A stretch of DNA of 64,000 bases from Pisaster brevispinus (lineage: Eukaryota > Echinodermata > Asteroidea > Forcipulatida > Asteriidae). The notes below the pieces were generated by a model that had not been told where the DNA came from, ran no database searches, and saw nothing but the letters and a program-made list of their open reading frames with translations. The stretch is from positions 2,361,001 to 2,425,000 of the forward strand of contig JAMKCF010000008.1 in assembly GCA_023634235.1 (NCBI GenBank), given 5' to 3'. Shown here piece after piece: positions 1 through 11,962 of the stretch; within the stretch, counting starts at the first letter, position 1, and every line of letters begins with the position of its first letter. Both the position numbers and the translations under genes were made by a program.

Positions 1-46
1 AATCAAAAATAAAAAAAACTATTAGTAATGTCCATAATGTCCTCAC

Positions 47-3000
47 CTGATATTCCAGGACTAAAATAAAGATATTATCAGCACCCACAGCAAGCATTAG
101 GAATGGTACCACCTCAATGATGATCAGTGTTGTAGCCACATTGAGGTATCCATAGATACCCATAGACATCGCGACTGAGAGTAGAATCACGCAGATACCA
201 CCTAAACCCAGAGTCACCTTAGAATCAATCTATAGACAAAGTGTACAGAATACTGATGAATTTCAGGCTTTGTAGGCTGGATAATCTGGACTGGTTTACT
301 TGAACTTGCACAGCCCAAGTCATGCTGTGGGTTTGTGTGATGAATCAGATACAGGTCCAACAAGAACCTTGATTTAGAACCACAATATTTTAATGGACTT
401 TATTACTTGGCTGGGGAATAATGCTTGGAAAATAATATTTGTCTTGCTCATATGTGTTAGTTTATTAACCCTTAAACTCCCTGTGTGTAGCCGTCCACGT
501 GTTAAGACACTTATTCGACTGGTATGCTGGCCATCATGTTAGGAGTCTGTGGGCAACAGTACCAAATCTATCAAACTTGAGGAAAATCATGGCATTTAGT
601 TTAAGGATTATGGTTAACTAGTGTAATCTAGTCATCATCAGATGACCCATATCAGTCTAGAAGGAAACCCACAGATAGGAGAACTCATGTAAGAGGTTGG
701 GACACTAGTTCAATTATTCAAACAGCTCAGTGCTGTTGCAAATAGCAGATAGTAATTATATACCCCCCTGATACAAAACTAGAATGGATAGGTTTTATCG
801 TTAACAGTAATGCAAGTATGGGGAAGAATGACAAGTATGTGTTTCATTTTGTATAAATGCCTTGGGAAATATATATTTTAATCAAGAGATTGTGAAATTT
901 TGACAAGGTCGTTTGAAATCAGTAAATCATGATTAATCGTTTGATAACAATGATCTTACCAGGATACGTTTGATACTGCTGAATTCCCCTAACGCCACCG
1001 CGATGTAAGCAAAGATGACCAAGTAGCTGATGATGATTGTCAGTATGTCTGCCTCACTGCTCTCAATCAAAGCATCCTCAATGGAACGCTATGCACCGGA
1101 TAAATAAAAAGACATCTTTAAGTTGGAGTAAATTCCAACCTTTATGGATCCCAATTTAGGACCCATTAATGTGAACCAATAATGGAAAACAAGATAATTT
1201 TGAGTATATCACTTTGTACTTGGTGACTCATAAATTTAATTTGTAATTTTGTGGTTTGTTGTTTGATATCCAAAAGTTATATATCACCGCAAAGGAAAGA
1301 GCCCGTCTCCATCATTAGCATTTAATGTGAAGTTGTGTTGACACGAAATACACATCTACTTGTAAAAAGTGATAATACTTTATTTGATACGCTGTTAAAA
1401 CTTCTTGGAGAACTTCTTGGAGGTCGTAATAAAGTTTGATTCTCCTGATGTGCCTTGTGAACAAAGGATATTTTTTCTTGAGTAAGCGAACCAAACTCTT
1501 TAAGACTCACCTCCATCATATACCTGATAACCAAGTCATCATTTTCTTCCAAGTATTTCTCGATGTATTCGATGGCGGCTGATTCCCAGGCCAGGGATCT
1601 TTTGAATTGAAGATCCTCTCCGTCGTCACGGTAATTGTTAACGGCGAACGTGACCATGACTGCCTCAGCAGTGTGGTACAATGGCTCGCCTGTTCAGCAT
1701 TGACAAGAGGAAATTAATAAAGGTATCGGTGTTTATAAGGATTGTCTTGATCACGGGCGTTGCTCTCTGTGTTTGGATGTGTTTGTTGTTATGAGTTATC
1801 CAGAGGATTCAATTTAATAAAAAAGCACGGTCACAATATTGCATCATGTATGATGGATTCAAGTCTAAACAAAATGCTTAATATTATAACAGGAAAATTG
1901 TGACATGGAGGCACGTGCCGATAAACAGTTGCTTGAGTTGGAGATACGAAGAGCCTACACGTCAGGGGACGAACAGACGTATAGACGGACAAGAAACTCG
2001 GTGTGCAAGTTGTAAACTCCAGCATACCTATACAGCTAGCTGTCCCCCGTAAATTAACGCATTGTGCTCGTCCAGCACTAAGTACCCTGGCAGCTAAAAG
2101 GCCTATATGATACGTCTATTTTTCTATTTCGGACCGACCAGAGCCTTGAATGTCAAACTGCAGAGTGGTCATAAGTCATTGCGATATCGCCATAATGGAT
2201 TTTGTATTCCATAAGTAAAAGTACACGGAGAGAGGCCACATTGCCGCCCTTCATGGGCTTCAGTTTGGCCTTGTTCACGAGAACAGTTGCAGTTGCCCCC
2301 CTTCAAGAACTGATACTTCAATAGGTAAACTTGCCGTCTTTTATGGCGTAGGAATCTTACCTTCATCGGTCACATTGAAACCACCGAGCACAATGAAGGG
2401 GTAGCTGGGGCCCAGAAACTCAGATACACACCCGAGGGGTAGGTTAAGATTAGTCCCATCTGATAGAGCCAGTGGGTTCCTGTCGGGAGGAGAAAACAAG
2501 AAGGTTTCTCCAGACTTAGTTTCGACATGGAGAGGTGATGTGTATCGGACTAGGTAAAGATATAATGCCTACCAACAGCCATTATGTAGTATTGTGTCCC
2601 ATTACTGAATGTACCGGTGTTTTAGGGACAGCGTTGGTAATATTGCCAAGAGTTGTGCTATTCTGTGGGCTTACTTACTTTCTGTCAAGATTGTACTACA
2701 TTGGCTATTTTTGACAAAGGTTTTCTCGAACTGGTTTTTTTAAAGGTTTTAGTACCCTGTACAAATCCTGGTCCTTCTTCAAACTCCCATTTGACAACTT
2801 TGTATTTTTTTTTTTTTTTTTTTAAGGTTGGAGATTGTGGGAATTTGAGTTTATAATGCATTGAGGTCCAATCTATAGAACTTTCGAAAGCTTTGGGAAA
2901 AATTATATCCCCCTAAAAACACTCCCGCAAGGGTTTTTGGGGGAGGGGCGGACGTGCTTTTCCTCGTTATGTCACGGTCTTGTCTTCTTACCGGACGCAG

Positions 3001-5756
3001 TATAAGAAATGGTCGTGCCAGTCTTGGGGCTTGCCGTCGTCTGATGTAGCCGTTTGGTGTAGACTCCTATTGTTACTCTGCCAGTATTGCACGGGACTCG
3101 TGATGGCGCATGTCGTAGGCGGTGGCAGTATGGTAACTGGTACCCAGCAGATATCGGAAAGGGAGACGGTCTCGCTGGTTCCGTCCTCTAAAGGGCGCTC
3201 AACTTCCATATTTTGAAGGTATTTTTGGACCTCTAGAATCTACCAAGTGAAACAAAAATGCATTCTCTGTACCTTGTCTTACTGTACAACTTTAAAGCAA
3301 TTTTTCTCAAACTGGTAAATTTAAATACAACCGTTCAAACGTGTGACATTACAAGCAGTTATCCAGAACCAGTGCATGCCCGGTCTGAATTAACACAAAC
3401 AAAACATGGACCCTGGACTTCGATTGTAGTATCGACGTTACACTTTACCCTGAGAATAAAGATTTTGTCATGGTGTTATTACTCTCAGTATTGGTTACTC
3501 AATTAATTTGTCATAGGTCTATCTTGATTTGTCATTAAAATCCTGCAAAAAGCATGCGATATATACCGATATTACGAAGCAGCCATCTTGTTTGGGTTTA
3601 TACTTGCGTTAAAATCAACTTAACCAAACCGAGGTTGAGGCAAAATGGTCTGACCCCTATATCAGCATTAGAATCAGTAGCAGTAGCCATTGCTTCCATT
3701 GCAAACAGGGAACATGACAAAAATAATGGTAGCCTGGAGGAAAGTTCCGTTTTAGAACGAGGATCTAAACCTCCAGATTGGCATCACGATCCTTTACGCA
3801 AAGCTCTGGTCTAAGGCGCCATTCCAGGCGTTCCAGGAAATTTTATGATTCACGACCACTCAAAGTGTTTAATGCAAAAAATAGTATAGTTATTTTTGAT
3901 ACATTTGAATTAGTGTTTCAATAGAGAAAATCGTACCTTTTCAAAAACTTTAATATTGAGGACTGATCCAAAAGTGAGAGTCTCGTCTGAGTTCCAAGGG
4001 GTATACTCTGTTGGCTTGTACTTGTCTTGATTAGCTGTAATGATGAGCTGCTCTGTCCTCTGGAACGGAACAAACTTCTCATCGAAGTACACTCTCTCAG
4101 TGCGGGCTCTGCTGTTGGGACCGGACCATAGCTGCACTGGGTCGGTCGTCACTGTAGAGAAGGCGAATCCTATACTGCATGGTACGGCGACGGCGACTGT
4201 GATCAGCAAGACGGCGATGGGATGATAAGCAACATAGGTACCGAGTTTGGTGAAGAAGCTACGGACGGCATCGTCGTAGGCCTTTCCGATTTTCTCAAAG
4301 CAACTTACGTCGTCCTCGGTAATCTGTTTTTGTTTCCTCTGTGATCTTTTCCCTTCTTCCATCTCGGGGTGGTCGTCCGAGGAACGCAGGCAGTGGTACG
4401 CGACGACACCAGCTAGGAACAATACTGCGAAACCACTGAAGCCAACGACGACGGCGAAGGTAGTACCGTCGATGCCTGCCACGATGAACGGTTCTGGATC
4501 TGGCGGGATAGTAGGCTGGATTCCAGGTGGGCAGGCTGCACGGCAATCCTGACAGCTGCAACTCGGTAAGTCCGGAGATGCCTTCTCGGCGCATGATATC
4601 ACTATTGAATCCAACGGCTCCATTCCGGGTATATCCACATTGGAAGTCAATTCCACGTCAGTGGTGAATTTGGCAAATCTGTTGGTGGGATTTCCCATGG
4701 CGTCCAGCCAGATCTCAGGTTGGCATTGCTCAGCGGAGTACCCGTTGCAGTTGATGTCGATGACGGGTCTGTTAGCAGAAGGGAAGAACACATCTCGACA
4801 GGCATCCAGGGTGCCATTTGCCCACTCCTCCGTCGCATAGAGTCGTACCTTTGTAACTTCGATTGCGTCTGGCGAGTCCGGGACCACCTCGACAAAGACA
4901 CTCTGATCAGGACTACATGCCAAGTTGCACTGGTATCTGTTGAGGTTGGCCTGGCAGGATGGGCAGCGGTTGAACACTCCTAGAACCTGGGCTAGGTATC
5001 CATTCAATGTGTTCAACTGATCTAGATCGCAGCAGACCTTGTCGCTGTCTGCGAGGTGCGGGCAGACTTGGGCTAAAAGTGCCTTATGGTCGGGCCCGCT
5101 TAGTGGCACCGCCATAGTGTTGTTAATGCAGTTTAATTCACCCGCTGTACATTCCTTGTACATGACACATCGACCTGCCTCGTGGATTGTTGATACTCCA
5201 AACTTTCATGGAAAAAAGTTCGGAAAATTGTGTTTAGATAATGACTTGATTATTTCCAGTCCTATTTTTGTTTATACCGATAGGTTTAGCAACACTTACT
5301 TCATTCATACACAATACCGCACACCACACCCCAAATAACAGTTTAAAGTAAAATAGAAAATGAAATAAAAACTGTCAACGGAGAGTTGTAAATTAAAATT
5401 GTATGTAAAAAAATAAAGAAATAAACAAAAACATGTATCCAGCTTGATACTATTACACAGGCACAAAATAAATCCTAATTGACAAAACGTAAACAACTCA
5501 CAATAATGTTATTTTCGTGAACTCTGTCGATCCTTTTCGGATCTTTTCGGTTGTTTTGTGCCCGTTTACCAGTACTTTATTTAGAGTTAAATCGCTTTGA
5601 CCCCGTGCGATCGCCATTGTGTGAACTTTGCAGTACGTTAGGTATTAATGGTATCTGTGCTTTACTTTGACTGAGACAATTATTGCTTACCTTCAAAACG
5701 ATTCCAAATATCAGGCAAGCCAGCAGCTGGCCCCGCACAGCAGTGGGTCTAGCCAT
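47..5756 (-). CDS. NPC1: NPC intracellular cholesterol transporter 1, 5' part (seven exons, partial)
   Basis: NPC1 is a multispanning late-endosome/lysosome membrane protein that takes cholesterol from NPC2 and exports it. Coding exons read on the minus strand: 5691-5756 (start codon, signal peptide [20 protein letters not shown]), 3937-5178, 2992-3239, 2361-2479, 1511-1689, 960-1088 and 47-229. All have GT/AG borders and the phases join without a stop, giving about 722 residues. Exon 2 encodes the Cys-rich sterol-binding N-terminal domain (about residues 23-235, ending CSCQDC), a Pro-rich linker (about 239-252) and transmembrane segments near 260-285 and 338-362. Exons 3-5 encode the first large lumenal loop (motifs HFLYCVR and VNNYRDD). 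Exons 6-7 enter the sterol-sensing domain ([18 protein letters not shown]). Exon 2 starts at GAG/GCA rather than the nearby CAG because only that site keeps the phase. The remainder lies left of base 1. Orthology is judged from recalled family motifs; NPC1L1 is a less likely alternative. Confidence 0.95.
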
Positions 5757-6120
5757 CTTACGGGCAGATATAACTCAACCCGAGGGGGGGAAAAGCCAAA
5801 ATATATATTCAATAAAAATCTCTTTTAAGTACACAGAGGATATTAATTACAAAGGAAAGAACCACCGGTCTCCACTCTACACTCGCTACCCAGATTAACT
5901 GCGAATGTACGGGGTGTGGTTGCGAGCACGCGCATATAGATTACCAGCATCGGACTGGCTCTCTGTAGACCAAAGTTCACCCCAAGTTTGTAGTGTGGAA
6001 ATTATTGATATTAGTAAGTATAGTAACGATAGCATTGTTTCCTAGGTCTTCATGGTACGATGCTGTGATAAGCCAATCCCGGACTGCTAATAACGTGTGC
6101 TGCTTGCGTAAATCATTGAC
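5757..6120 (-). promoter_or_regulatory. Probable NPC1 5' flank / promoter region
   Basis: This segment lies directly upstream of the NPC1 start codon on the minus strand. It contains no convincing reading frame and no clear TATA box. The assignment rests on position only; the transcription start cannot be read from the sequence. Confidence 0.35.
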
Positions 6121-7739
6121 AGGTGCTATCTGATGAACCACCAACGGCATGACGTCAGCTTAATTAAGTTTTGTTACATACCTGCCTTAGAACAAACAGT
6201 AGTGAGACGGGGTGGGGGCAATTACACCTCTATAAACAACAATTGTCTCAAGCTGTCATCTTCTATCGTTCTGGCGGATATTGACAAACAATATTGCTTA
6301 AAGAAGACACATCTACCTGAATTTAAAGAAAATGTTATGGCATACTTTGGTATATTTGTCCATTTGCTCATTTAATGTCCTCCACACACCCAAGGTTTTG
6401 CTTATAGACTGTGGGTTTGTCTTGAAAACCCATCTTGTTTAAAACTTGTCCAAGCTTTATCTTAATTTAAAACTACCATGGAACTCAGTTGCTTGTCTCC
6501 GCACCGTGAGATAAAACTTAATGATTTACAAGTTGAAAGCATTCCTTCTTTGTGCGGGCGCAAGTTAATAACACTGATTCATCTTTTTACCTCTGGCCGG
6601 AAATTTGTTTGCACGATTGTTAATTATTTTCTCGCAACCACTTCAGAAAGACAGGATTTATCACTTGAACGGATTGTTTTGGTTTCTGGTTCAGAATGTA
6701 TTGCCAATACTCCTAGATGGAAATTTTAAAAAGACCGGAGTTATTGGGGGGGGGGGTCACTTTAATTCGAGATCTGCTCAACTTCACGAAGGCCACTAAC
6801 ACCATTTCGCTTTTGGCTTCGATGCCCTCTTTCAAAAAAATTCCTAAGATTTCACAGAAATCCTTTTCAAAGATACCCTTTATTTAATATATGAAATTCC
6901 AGGCCCGATTCCATGGGCAGGTTTAGTAACAGCTTAAAACCGTTCTTTTCACTATTAAGCCGGTGTACTTCTTAAAATGATCGTTTTCATACAATATTAT
7001 TTTTGCTTGGCTTTGCTTTGCCTCTACCGATAATGTGGGTCAATAAAAAAACCCAGATACTAAATAGACTTCAAAACACATTGAGGACGTTTTTTGTCAC
7101 TATTAAACGACCTTGTCTAGGAAATATATACTTGCATCAGTCCTAATAGGGGCTTGCCAGCTCACCGCTTACGTGAGTTGACTGTACTTGGCAAATGTGC
7201 TGGAGTCCGTCGTTTGGATGGTTGGGGGGGGGGGGGGGGGGGTCTGTGAAGAAGAACCATCTGCCTAGTTGTCGGTAGTACGCCTTTCATGTCCGGTTGT
7301 TTGGTCAGTGGTTGCTAAGCTACACCACTCAAAAATCACAATAAATTGCGGATACAACCCAAGCAAATTATATTAAATACAAAGATGGGAAAGGAGCTCG
7401 CATTATAGCAACCGCTTGTTTGTGTGATAGGGGATGAAAGAAAGAACATTTGTCAACTTTGGTTGATGGGGAAAAAACACCGTGGATACAAAATCGGGAG
7501 GTGAAGCAACCCGAGCCTAGTTTCACACTACAAGTTATGATTTTACAGAGTATAAAAACGATGTTAAAAATATCCTACAAATAAAAAATAAATGCAGACA
7601 GCTCATTTTGATTTGAAATGGCTTATTCAATATAAAAAAGAAAGGCAGATTCAAAGTATCTAGTTATACATAGTTTAAAATAATGATAAATTGGTTTAAA
7701 AAAAAAGGAAAAACCTACAAAGTCTAACATGGAAATAAC
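6121..7739. other. Intergenic, no gene recognised
   Basis: AT-rich intergenic DNA with short spurious frames. A guanine homopolymer of about 17 bases sits near 7226-7242 and a shorter one near 6748. I see no conserved protein motif and no structured RNA. Confidence 0.5.
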
Positions 7740-7741
7740 TA

Positions 7742-8030
7742 CACTCTTAAAAATACGTGGTTAAAAAGTAACCACGATGTGGTTATTTTTAACCACGTTC
7801 CCGGCGTCAACTATGCACCGACCCCAATGGTGTCAAAAATGACCACGGACACGTGGTCAACAAAAACAACCACGTATTGTTGTCAGAAATTGACCAAATT
7901 CGTGGTTGAAAAGTAACCCAATTCCGTGGTTAAATATTATGGGATTGACATCATTGGGGTAAAGCCATTGACCACGTATCGTGGTTGTCAGCATGGATCA
8001 AATTCAAAATCCCGTGGCCAAAAAAAGTTT
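7742..8030. repeat. Left subterminal CGTGGT/ACCACG array
   Basis: About a dozen copies of the heptamer CGTGGTT or CGTGGTC and its complement lie here, spaced 10-40 bp in both orientations. The matching array at the other end is 11780-11960. Clustering at both ends of one TIR element suggests binding sites for its transposase; this is an inference. Confidence 0.6.
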
Positions 8031-8175
8031 TAAAAATCTGTGTAGACTCCTTGAATAAACAATATGTACACTTCGTTTGATTCTCTAAAACAAATTTATT
8101 TTCTTATCATAATCATAAGAAAGTTGCATACAAACATATATTTAAAAATTTAAATACACAAAGGGAAGCATTATT

Positions 8176-9188
8176 TTAAAGGCACTGGACACGTTTGGTA
8201 ATTGTCAAAGACCAGTATTCTCACTTGGTGTATCCCAACATATGCATACAATAACAAACCTGTGAACATTTGGGCTCAAATTGTTCATCGAATTTGCAAA
8301 AGAATAACACCCTTTGCATTACTTTGTGCATGTGCTTGCAGATGCATATAGGTTTTCCCCGGCCAATGTCAACAAAAATCCATTCATTTTAACTGCTGGC
8401 TCATTCAATTTCGTTTTGAATCAGCATTCAACAGTCAAAAGGAGTAATTCACCAGTTTAGCATTCACTGGTCAAATACGATCCTTAAATTTCATCAGACC
8501 GCAAGATTCATTCAATTTCGCACAAGCCAGCAGCAAGACCTGGTCAACCATTCAATTTTATTTATGAGCAAACATTTTCCAAATGCTTACATTCAATTTC
8601 AAATTCTATGTTATGTGCTTTCTGATTCGTATAGCTGCCTATATACATTACATATAAAGGCAGAATGAAAAGATTGCTGCCAGTGGTCGGTACAGAGCAG
8701 TGAATAATGTAGATAGGGGTAGACTGATTGAAGCATTCGAGAATAACATTAACTTGTTTTTAAATTGTATAATGAACCCTTATAATTGTAAGCTTCTGTT
8801 TCCTTTGAAACATTCGTTAACTTCTAATTTGAAATGGTCCTGACATTAGCAGAAAAACAAAGACATAAATACCAGGGCAAAAAATATATCAAGGCTAGAG
8901 CAAAAGAATTAGTTTTGCATTTCAAAGTTATCGGGCGCAGGCTTTAACTTAAAGGAAGGGTAACAACGCAAAAGGAACAACTATTTTTTTAAATTAAGAA
9001 AAAACACATGATTTAAATAAAATGTAAAATACATGGAAACACCTCTTACAAAGGACAATCTATGTGCTAGACTGCTTGTAAATGAGCTATAGTTCCCAGT
9101 GTACTCAAAAAGCCATTGCTCTCCAAACCAAGTAAGTTTTTATGGTAACAATTATTTTGAGTAATTACCAATAGTGTCAAGGGTCTGG
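8176..9188. mobile_element. Interrupted MITE-like element (AGGCACTGGACAC family)
   Basis: Left terminus AGGCACTGGACACGTTTGG follows a TTAA (8176-8179). The opposite terminus, reading TAATTACCAATAGTGTC, is at about 9164-9180. Between them (about 8341-9060) lies foreign sequence with repeated CATTCAATTTC blocks that starts with the motif CCCCGGCCAATGTCAACAAA, which recurs in variant form at 58620 beside the tyrosine-recombinase relic. I know this terminal sequence as a dispersed invertebrate-deuterostome repeat; the exact family is not verified. Confidence 0.5.
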
Positions 9189-9592
9189 GTACTTTTTGTA
9201 ACACAAAACACAATGTCCACAGATTTACATTAAACTCACTCAGTTTGAAGATAATGATGTTAGAAATTGAAGCTTCCCTTAAAATACAATTTGACAATGT
9301 CACGAAAATATTTTTTGTCTCAGTTTCAGCATGTAAAACGTATTTCCAGTTATGGTATTTTACCATAACTGGTTAAAATAATACGTTTGTACATTCTAGA
9401 ATAGTTTTCGTCTCACTGAGACGAAAATTATTTGTGTGACTTGTTTTAACTCATTTCTCAAAAACTACAGCACCTCAGCAAGTAGTGCTTTATGGGAAGC
9501 TTTCTACCATCATTATCTTCAAATCGTGTAAGTTTAATGTAAATTGTGGACACTGTGTTTTGTGTCCTGCAAAAAGTACCCAAATCCTTTAA
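9183..9592. mobile_element. Fold-back (palindromic) element, about 410 bp
   Basis: The left arm (TGGGTACTTTTTGTAACAC, from 9188) and the right arm (inverse of AAAGTACCCAAATCC, ending near 9590) are imperfect inverse copies along most of the length: both include the ACAATGTCCACA/TGTGGACACTGTG pair and the ATGATGTTAGAA/CTACCATCAT pair, with a near-perfect core hairpin around 9350-9375. The right end abuts TTAA (9589-9592). No coding capacity; non-autonomous DNA element of unknown class. Confidence 0.6.
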
Positions 9593-9639
9593 ACTTTATG
9601 CATGTTCCAATTGATGGGATGAGATGAGGGGTGATTTCC

Positions 9640-10080
9640 TTCTCCTGGTCTCTAGCAGTTTTAAGGCTTCATCATCAATGTCATTCTCTGAATTAAATAG
9701 AATATAAAATACAATAGGTAAGTAAATTCTTTGAATAACAATAAAAATACAATAATTAAATAAAATAGAATAAAAAAAGTTTGAAGGCTCCATCCTCAAT
9801 ATTATTCTCTAAATTAGAAAAAAATACAATAATTTGTAAACAAAAGAACAAGTTTAAAGCCTTCATTGTTACTTGCTTTCTCAGAATTCGAAAAAATATA
9901 TATTTAAATAAAATAATAAGTTTAAAAGCTTCATCAACAATGTCATTCTCTGAATTAAAAAAGGCAACAATTAAATTTGAAAAAAAAAAAAGAAAGAAAA
10001 AAAAAACCCTTCAAACCAACTTAAAAATATAAGTTTAAATTGATTTTTTTTTCAAAAGCCTTAAAAAGTTCAACAAACTT
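9640..10080. repeat. Degenerate tandem repeat (AAGGCTTCATCATCAATGTC units)
   Basis: Four to five imperfect copies of a module with the core AAGCTTCATCAACAATGTC followed by ATTCTCTGAATTA and an A-rich tail begin near 9663, 9784, 9856 and 9926. Reading frames here are compositional by-products. Confidence 0.5.
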
Positions 10081-10499
10081 CAGAAATAATTCTAAAATTA
10101 TTATCACAAATAACCTTAAGCCTTCCAACAAGCTATGGTCGATAATAAAAAAAGCACAGGGCCTATAATTTGTTTTTCTTAATTCCTATTATAACCCTCA
10201 CTTTCTTGAAAATTTGTATAATTGGAAGCCTATTGTGTGGGGATTTCTTGTTGATTTGTGGAGTTAGTGAGGGATAAAAAGCCAGACAAACTTTTTAAAA
10301 ACACACAAAATTGAACAAAACTTTTTTCTTTTTTTTTCTTTTTTTCATAGGCTGAAAAACATCCAGGGAATATTTAAGGACGGGGATACAACATAATAAT
10401 AAGTTATTTTATAAATGTCAATGATGAAAAAAGTGGACAAAAGTCCTACCAATCTTCCCCGTTTTAAATGGCATTGATTTTGGGATTATCGTGTCCCTG

Positions 10500-10900
10500 C
10501 ACTAAAACTATTTCCTTCCTATGTGCAGAAATGCCGTGTCTCAGACCTTAGAAATTGCGTGCGCGATCTTATTGGTATACATTGTACTGTGGGGACGACG
10601 ATCCGGGGTATGAGTAAGTACGAGTACAGCGCTTCAGGAGGGATCGCGCATGCGCGTAAGGATAATAACACCGAAGCGTGGCTCGCTGGTTCGCTGTGCG
10701 CTGCGCATGGTTAACCCTAGCACGGGCAGCGAGTTACCAGTGGTTAGTGCAGCGGGCGGGTTATACATCACACACGAGGTCGTGAGAGCTGAGGTGCTGC
10801 TCATACACATACATGTACATGTACAATGTACATAATGGACGTGACGATCGAAACACTGATAAGAACTAGGGCATCGGGGGCGGGGGTGGGGTTGGGATGA
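10500..10900. other. CG-dinucleotide-rich segment inside the TIR unit
   Basis: This is locally rich in CpG and GC compared with its AT-rich surroundings, with a short palindromic TACATGTACATGTACA run near 10811. It resembles a promoter-like island in front of the reading frame at 10943-11194. Function is unknown. Confidence 0.3.
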
Positions 10901-10960
10901 ACAGAAGCAAAAGTAGCAACTGTACAGATACCAGTAAAACCGGTGAAAAAGACAATAAAC

Positions 10961-11194
10961 ATGGTGACCTTCTACACCTCTAACGACGAATGTTCTGAGA
11001 GTAGAGACACACGGGACGTTAAGTTTGACCTTGGAGGATGGCCATGTACCAACGTCTATGGCCTAGACAACTGGCACCCAAAACCATACGTTTGTAGTGT
11101 AAAAATAGATCCTAGTTTAATGGAATTAAATGTTGATTACAACGCAAAGGGTGCTCAGAGGGCTTGCTTTCACGTGAAGTTAAAAGAAAATTAA
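10961..11194 (+). CDS. Unrecognised small reading frame (77 aa from the second Met)
   Basis: The frame starts MVTFYTSNDECSESRD and runs to a stop at 11192-11194; an upstream in-frame Met at 10943 adds six residues. Its composition (Cys and Trp present, mixed charged and hydrophobic residues such as KFDLGGWPCTNVYGLDNW) is more protein-like than neighbouring frames, and it follows a CG-rich segment. I recognise no domain. It could be a captured exon inside the TIR element, a diverged gene, or chance. Confidence 0.25.
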   Translation: MVTFYTSNDECSESRDTRDVKFDLGGWPCTNVYGLDNWHPKPYVCSVKIDPSLMELNVDYNAKGAQRACFHVKLKEN

Positions 11195-11962
11195 GTTTTG
11201 TTCATAAGGCGAGTCGATGATGGTGGATATTTAACGGCGTTAAAATTCAGATTGGGATGCAGTGGAAAGACAGTCGATGCGTGTCGTCATTGTTTCAGCT
11301 AGTTCTGGCCAAGTTTAATTTTCTATATTGTATGGCCCGTTTATGATCAAATTATTCAACTATGGGGACTTTGTTATAGGTCTATAGTCTTCCGGAAGAC
11401 GACTTGATGCAATCAATCCCAACTCAAATAACACAATCCTAATCATAATCCTCAAGTCATACACTATTTCTAGGCCTATAATTACACCATACGTTAAACA
11501 ATCATGATCTACGATCGATTATTTTTAAACAAACAGATAAGGACTTTTTGACAGCTCGTATAAGCCGATGGCCAAATCAACAAATGTAGATGGTTTCACT
11601 TATTTCCTTGTCGAAATAAACTTACCTTGGAACGTCTTTAACAGATCATTAAAGCCCCAATCCCGCAGCAATTTGTGAGGTCAACGTGTCAAGAAGTATT
11701 AAAACAATGGCGTCTCCTCGCCTGATGATGCGCTCGCATCGTGTGATGAGCAGCCGGCCTATCACACGCCGAGCTGGTATGCCGCACCAATCATATTGCT
11801 CATTTTCTTTAACCACTTTACGTGGTCAAAATTTCACAAGAGTGTGGTCGGCGTGTAAAACATTTTTAACACCTTCGTAGTCACTTTTTCTAAAAAATGA
11901 CCACGAACGGTGTCAAATTATTTTGACCACTAAACTTCCAACCACGTATTTTTAAGAGTGTA

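Larger units (their letters stand above)
7742..11960. mobile_element. 4.2-kb terminal-inverted-repeat DNA transposon unit (class unassigned)
   Basis: Left end CACTCTTAAAAATACGTGG (7742-7760) is repeated exactly as the inverse at 11942-11960. The dinucleotide TA flanks both sides (7740-7741 and 11961-11962), consistent with a target-site duplication. The first roughly 290 bp and last roughly 180 bp are packed with CGTGGT/ACCACG motifs in both orientations, as expected for subterminal transposase-binding sites. No transposase is recognisable inside. The interior holds other repeats (8176-9188, 9183-9592) and a CG-rich segment, so the unit may be a shorter MITE opened up by later insertions, or a large non-autonomous element. 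Superfamily is not determined; a TA duplication fits the mariner/Tc1-like type among others. Confidence 0.65.

Noticed and set aside
4040..4983. Several open frames opposite or shifted to NPC1 exon 2
   Set aside because: Shadows of the NPC1 coding exon; NPC1 motifs fix the true frame and strand.
11686..11880. 64-codon plus-strand frame near the right end of the TIR unit
   Set aside because: It runs into the subterminal CGTGGT array and has no recognisable motif.
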